Below are positions 61,178 through 64,000 of a stretch of DNA of 64,000 nt, piece after piece. The notes beneath the pieces are model-generated. The model was given only the letters and a program-made list of their open reading frames with translations, was not told where the DNA came from and searched no databases. Source of the DNA: Poriferisodalis sp963663635 (GTDB taxonomy: Bacteria > Actinomycetota > Acidimicrobiia > Acidimicrobiales > Poriferisodalaceae); contig CAXXMY010000023.1 of NCBI GenBank assembly GCA_963663635.2, forward strand, positions 100,274 through 164,273, in the 5' to 3' direction. A program made the position numbers and the translations under genes. The number at the start of each line of letters is the position of its first letter. The first letter of the stretch is position 1.

Positions 61178-61918
61178 TCAGTTGAGCTGGCGGTCGAAGA
61201 GGTCGTGCAGGAGCTCCCAGTGGCGCTCCGCGGCCGGCTTGTCGTACACGGGCCGTTGCGGGAAGACAAATCCGTGGTGGGTGCCCTCTACCCAGTGCGT
61301 GTCCGCGTTGGTGCCGGCCTCGGCGAACGCCGCGCAGAGCCGGTCGAAGTGCGCTCGGTCGACGTAGTCGTCGTGCTCCGCGGACATGACCAGCACTTCC
61401 CCGGAGATGTCTCCGGCACGGCGGTGCGGTGAGTCGTCAGCGTCCACAGCGAGTCGGACGCCGTGCACGGAGATGGCCGCAGTGATGATGTCGGGGAACT
61501 CGGCCGCGAGCCAGAGCGCCATGGGGCCGGTCATGCAGTAACCGGTGGTGCCGACGCGTTCGGTGCTGGCTGCGCTGTCGGAGCGGGCGTGGGCCAGCAT
61601 CGCCTCGGCGTCGCGGGCAACCATCGCGTTGGACAGTCCCGACATCAGCTTGAACATGAACCCGACGCTTGCGGGGTCGTCGCGCTGGGCGACGAAGCCC
61701 GGTACTTGGCGGTAGTACAGGTTCGGAAGCATCACGTAGTACCCGACGGCGGCGATGCGCCGCGCCATGTCGTGCAGTTCTTCGCGCTTGCCCGGGGCGT
61801 CCATGAGGAACAGCACCGTGGGAAACGGTCCCGGTCGGTGATCAGACGTCTCGGGACGCACGATGAACGTGCTCATCGTGCCCTCGCCGGTTTCCAACGC
61901 CACGTGCTCTTCGAACAT
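61178..61918 (-). CDS. dienelactone hydrolase family protein
   Basis: This 246-residue alpha/beta hydrolase has a Cys nucleophile in VGTTGYCMTGPMALWLAAEF, Asp in LVMSAEHDDYVD and His in GTHHGFVFP, the dienelactone hydrolase pattern. The N-terminus (STFIVRPETSDHRPGPFPTV) is normal. Family members hydrolyse cyclic diene lactones or act on other esters; genes like this are common in catabolic actinobacteria. ATG 61918 has GGAGGCAGCG upstream. It sits in the same direction as the broken esterase gene, 58 bases away. Confidence 0.88.
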   Translation of the reverse strand: MFEEHVALETGEGTMSTFIVRPETSDHRPGPFPTVLFLMDAPGKREELHDMARRIAAVGYYVMLPNLYYRQVPGFVAQRDDPASVGFMFKLMSGLSNAMVARDAEAMLAHARSDSAASTERVGTTGYCMTGPMALWLAAEFPDIITAAISVHGVRLAVDADDSPHRRAGDISGEVLVMSAEHDDYVDRAHFDRLCAAFAEAGTNADTHWVEGTHHGFVFPQRPVYDKPAAERHWELLHDLFDRQLN

Positions 61919-62112
61919 CGCTGCCTCCTTGTGTGCGTGTCACGTTGGATCCAAGAGCGAATTGCGGCCCTGCCAACACACGTCTTTTGCCGACGAGAAG
62001 TTAGCCGCAGCCGAGTTTCGAAGCCGCAGGCGAGGCACGTCACGCATCACGGTCTCGATGTCGTTACCGTGCAGGTTGACGGTAAACGCGGCCGCAACAA
62101 GGGGGAACAGCC

Positions 62113-63832
62113 ATGGGGGATCTGCTGATTCGAGGCGGGACCTTGGTGGACGGCACCGGTGCAGAGCCGCGCCGAGCCGACGTCCTCATCTCCGACGGTG
62201 TCGTGGCCGAGATCGGCGAGTCTCCCGCCCAGCTGGCCGGACGACGGGTCGATCGCACGGTCGACGCCGAGGGCCATGCCGTCACGCCCGGCTTCGTCGA
62301 TGTCCACACGCACATGGACGCACAGATCGCGTGGGACCCCATGGGCGAGAGTTCGTGTTTCCACGGCGTGACCACGGTCGTGATGGGAAACTGCGGCTTC
62401 ACGCTGGCCCCGGCCCGTTCCGACGCTCGTCACCTGGTGGTGCGCAATTTGGAGCGTGCTGAGGACATCTCCGCCGAGGCCATGGCCGCGGGCATCGACT
62501 GGACCTGGGAGACCTTCCCCGAGTACCTGGACTTCGTCGAGGCCACGCCCAAGGGCATCAACTACGCCGGCTACCTGGGCCACTCGGCGCTGCGTACCTG
62601 GGCGATGGGCGAGGCGGCATTCGAGCGTGGTTCCAACGATGACGAGCTCGCGCTCATGCTGGGGCAGTTGCGTGACTCGCTGCGCGCTGGCGCCGTCGGC
62701 TTCACGACCTCGATCTCGTACAACCACGAGACCGCCGATGACCGCCCGGTTGCCTCGCGGATGGCGGAATGGTCCGAGATCGATGCGCTGGTCAGCGAGA
62801 TGGGCGTGATGGGAGCGGGCATCTTCGAATTGGCCAACCACGGAGACCTGCGCTCACGCGATGCCGAGCGAAACGACGCATACGTCGCCAAGCTCGTCGA
62901 GCTGGGCGCACGCACCCGTGTCCCGATCACCTACGGAATGCTGGCTCCCTCCAGCGCAGACCACCACTGGAAGCCGGTGATCAAGCTGCTCGACGGCATC
63001 AACGCTGCGGGCGGCATCTCGTGGGGCCAGGCCCACACCCGCCACCTCGGCACCTTGCTGTCGTTCCGCACCGCGCTCCCCTTTGACGCTCTGCCGTTGT
63101 GGAGCGACATGCGCGCCGGCTCGATGGCCGAGCAGAAGGCTGCGCTGTCCGACCCCGGCATTCGTGCCCGCCTGGTCGAAGAGGCCACGAGCGGCGACTA
63201 CGGCCGGGCCCCTCGGGCCGGAGGCCCGCAAGCCGGTCTGGGCGCACATCTACCCGCTGACGCAGCCGCTGCCGCCGTTCCGTTCGATCGAAGAGATCGC
63301 AGCCGAGCGGGGCGTGACGCCGATGGACGCATTCATCGACATCGCCCTCGACAGCGACTTGGAGCTGTTCTTTGTCCAGGCCATTGCCAACCAGGACCAG
63401 GACCTGGTGCTGCGCTTGCTCAAGCACCCCCGCGCCATCCCGACCTTCTCTGACAGCGGGGCGCATGTCACCCAGATCATGGATTCGTCGCTGCAGACCC
63501 ACCTGCTGGGTCACTGGGTTCGCGACCGCCAGGAGTTCACGCTGGCTGATGCTGTGCGACGCATCACGCAGCTGCCCGCGACGGCATGGGGCTTCGACGA
63601 TCGCGGCGTGCTGGCCGTCGGCAAGGCAGCCGATGTGAACGTGTTCGATCCCGAGACCGTCTCGCCCGATCTGCCCGAACTGGTGCACGATCTGCCGGCC
63701 GGTGAACCCCGCCTGCGCCAGACCGCCACCGGTTTCGCTGCCACCATCGTCAACGGTGAGGTCATCACCGAGCACGGCAAGGTGACAGGCGCTGTGCCGG
63801 GCCGTCTGCTTCGGGGCCCGCTCGCTCGCTGA
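62113..63832 (+). pseudogene. amidohydrolase (N-acyl-D-amino-acid deacylase-like), frameshifted
   Basis: From ATG 62113 (ribosome site AAGGGGGA) the D-aminoacylase-type pattern is clear: LLIRGGTLVDGTGAEPRRAD, GFVDVHTHMDAQIAWDP with the metal-binding HxH, and MGNCGFTLAP. Near 63209-63212 a CCCC run moves the frame. The remainder continues in another frame as LGPEARKPVWAHIYPL, FSDSGAHVTQIMDSSL and ends VTGAVPGRLLRGPLAR at 63832. Deleting one C gives a single protein of about 573 residues. Either a pseudogene or a sequencing error in a homopolymer. The family is involved in amide or imide hydrolysis; substrate unknown. Confidence 0.82.
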
Positions 63833-63893
63833 GCGGCCAGAAGTCGAGCCATACGGTCCCGGTAGGGAGCGCCGCGCCCCGATACGCGCCGGC

Positions 63894-64000
63894 TCAGCTC
63901 ACGCCGGGGTTCGGGCGATTGCCGGTGTAGGCGCTGCCGTAGTTGGGCTCGAAGCTCCAAGCGATCTCGTTGACTGCGACATCAAGGTCCCGGCGAGCCT
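63894..64000 (-). CDS. C-terminal end of an unidentified protein (partial)
   Basis: The minus strand reads RRDLDVAVNEIAWSFEPNYG and SAYTGNRPNPGVS to a TGA at 63894-63896. The sequence is in frame to the window edge. I do not recognise the family; the NEIAWSFEPNYGSAYTGN pattern looks like a conserved C-terminal tail. The gene converges with the amidohydrolase gene. Confidence 0.45.
   Translation of the reverse strand, partial: ARRDLDVAVNEIAWSFEPNYGSAYTGNRPNPGVS

Overview
High-GC bacterial DNA with an actinobacterial look, most likely an uncultured or environmental Acidimicrobiia-like Actinomycetota. The assignment is inferred from gene content only: GTG/ATG starts, tightly coupled operons, a DUF222/HNH (13E12-type) nuclease, a surface protein with cell-wall-binding repeat 2 modules, many CoA-ester, SDR and acyl-CoA dehydrogenase-like enzymes, and actinobacterial-type cox genes. 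No rRNA, tRNA or CRISPR array was recognised.

Layout. 1-6.7 kb: end of a glutamate-synthase-like gene, a phytanoyl-CoA dioxygenase, a thiamine-diphosphate enzyme, a TacAT toxin-antitoxin pair, an acyl-CoA dehydrogenase-fold oxidoreductase and an Ldh-type dehydrogenase. 6.7-14.3 kb: accessory stretch with a lone HicB-like protein, a DUF4143 ATPase, an HNH nuclease, a frameshifted isopropylmalate-dehydrogenase-like gene plus a separate remnant of the same 3' end, and an RCC1-repeat protein. 14.4-25.7 kb: an aerobic carbon monoxide dehydrogenase locus. coxM-coxS-coxL carries the form I signature AYRCSFR and is followed by an XdhC-YHS fusion, coxG and five consecutive small single-pass membrane proteins. 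A convergent operon supplies a second XdhC/CoxI protein, CoxD (MoxR ATPase), CoxE (VWA) and three small unknown proteins. 25.8-33.7 kb: transporters, dehydrogenases and a hydrolase. 33.8-36.6 kb: RelBE-type and VapBC/FitAB-type toxin-antitoxin pairs on either side of a PD-(D/E)XK-like protein, with visible operator repeats. 36.7-42.4 kb: enoyl-CoA hydratase, a broken two-domain carboxymuconolactone decarboxylase, a divergent pair of dodecin genes and a double CaiB/BaiF CoA-transferase. 42.4-53.1 kb: a second DUF4143 ATPase and a very large exported cell-wall protein gene now cut into three pieces by an IS630 element and by an IS110 relic plus an IS30 element. 53.2-54.2 kb: a glyoxalase-like gene interrupted by a 101-bp MITE-like element. 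54.2-59.9 kb: an unusual two-gene unit, a RusA-like resolvase overlapping a 1,752-residue protein with nuclease-like and STAND-like regions, a candidate defence system. 59.8-64 kb: hydrolases and an amidohydrolase, two of them with single-base homopolymer frameshifts.

Themes. The best supported metabolism is CO oxidation: the CoxMSL enzyme, maturation factors (CoxD, CoxE, XdhC proteins) and membrane partners (CoxG and perhaps the five small proteins). The rest combines lipid, CoA-ester and xenobiotic catabolism with a strong accessory component of toxin-antitoxin pairs, mobile elements and a possible defence operon. Six genes are interrupted. Two of them give an exact intact reading frame when the inserted DNA is removed at CTAG sites, so those insertions are probably real and recent. 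The small indels could be either pseudogenes or sequencing errors.
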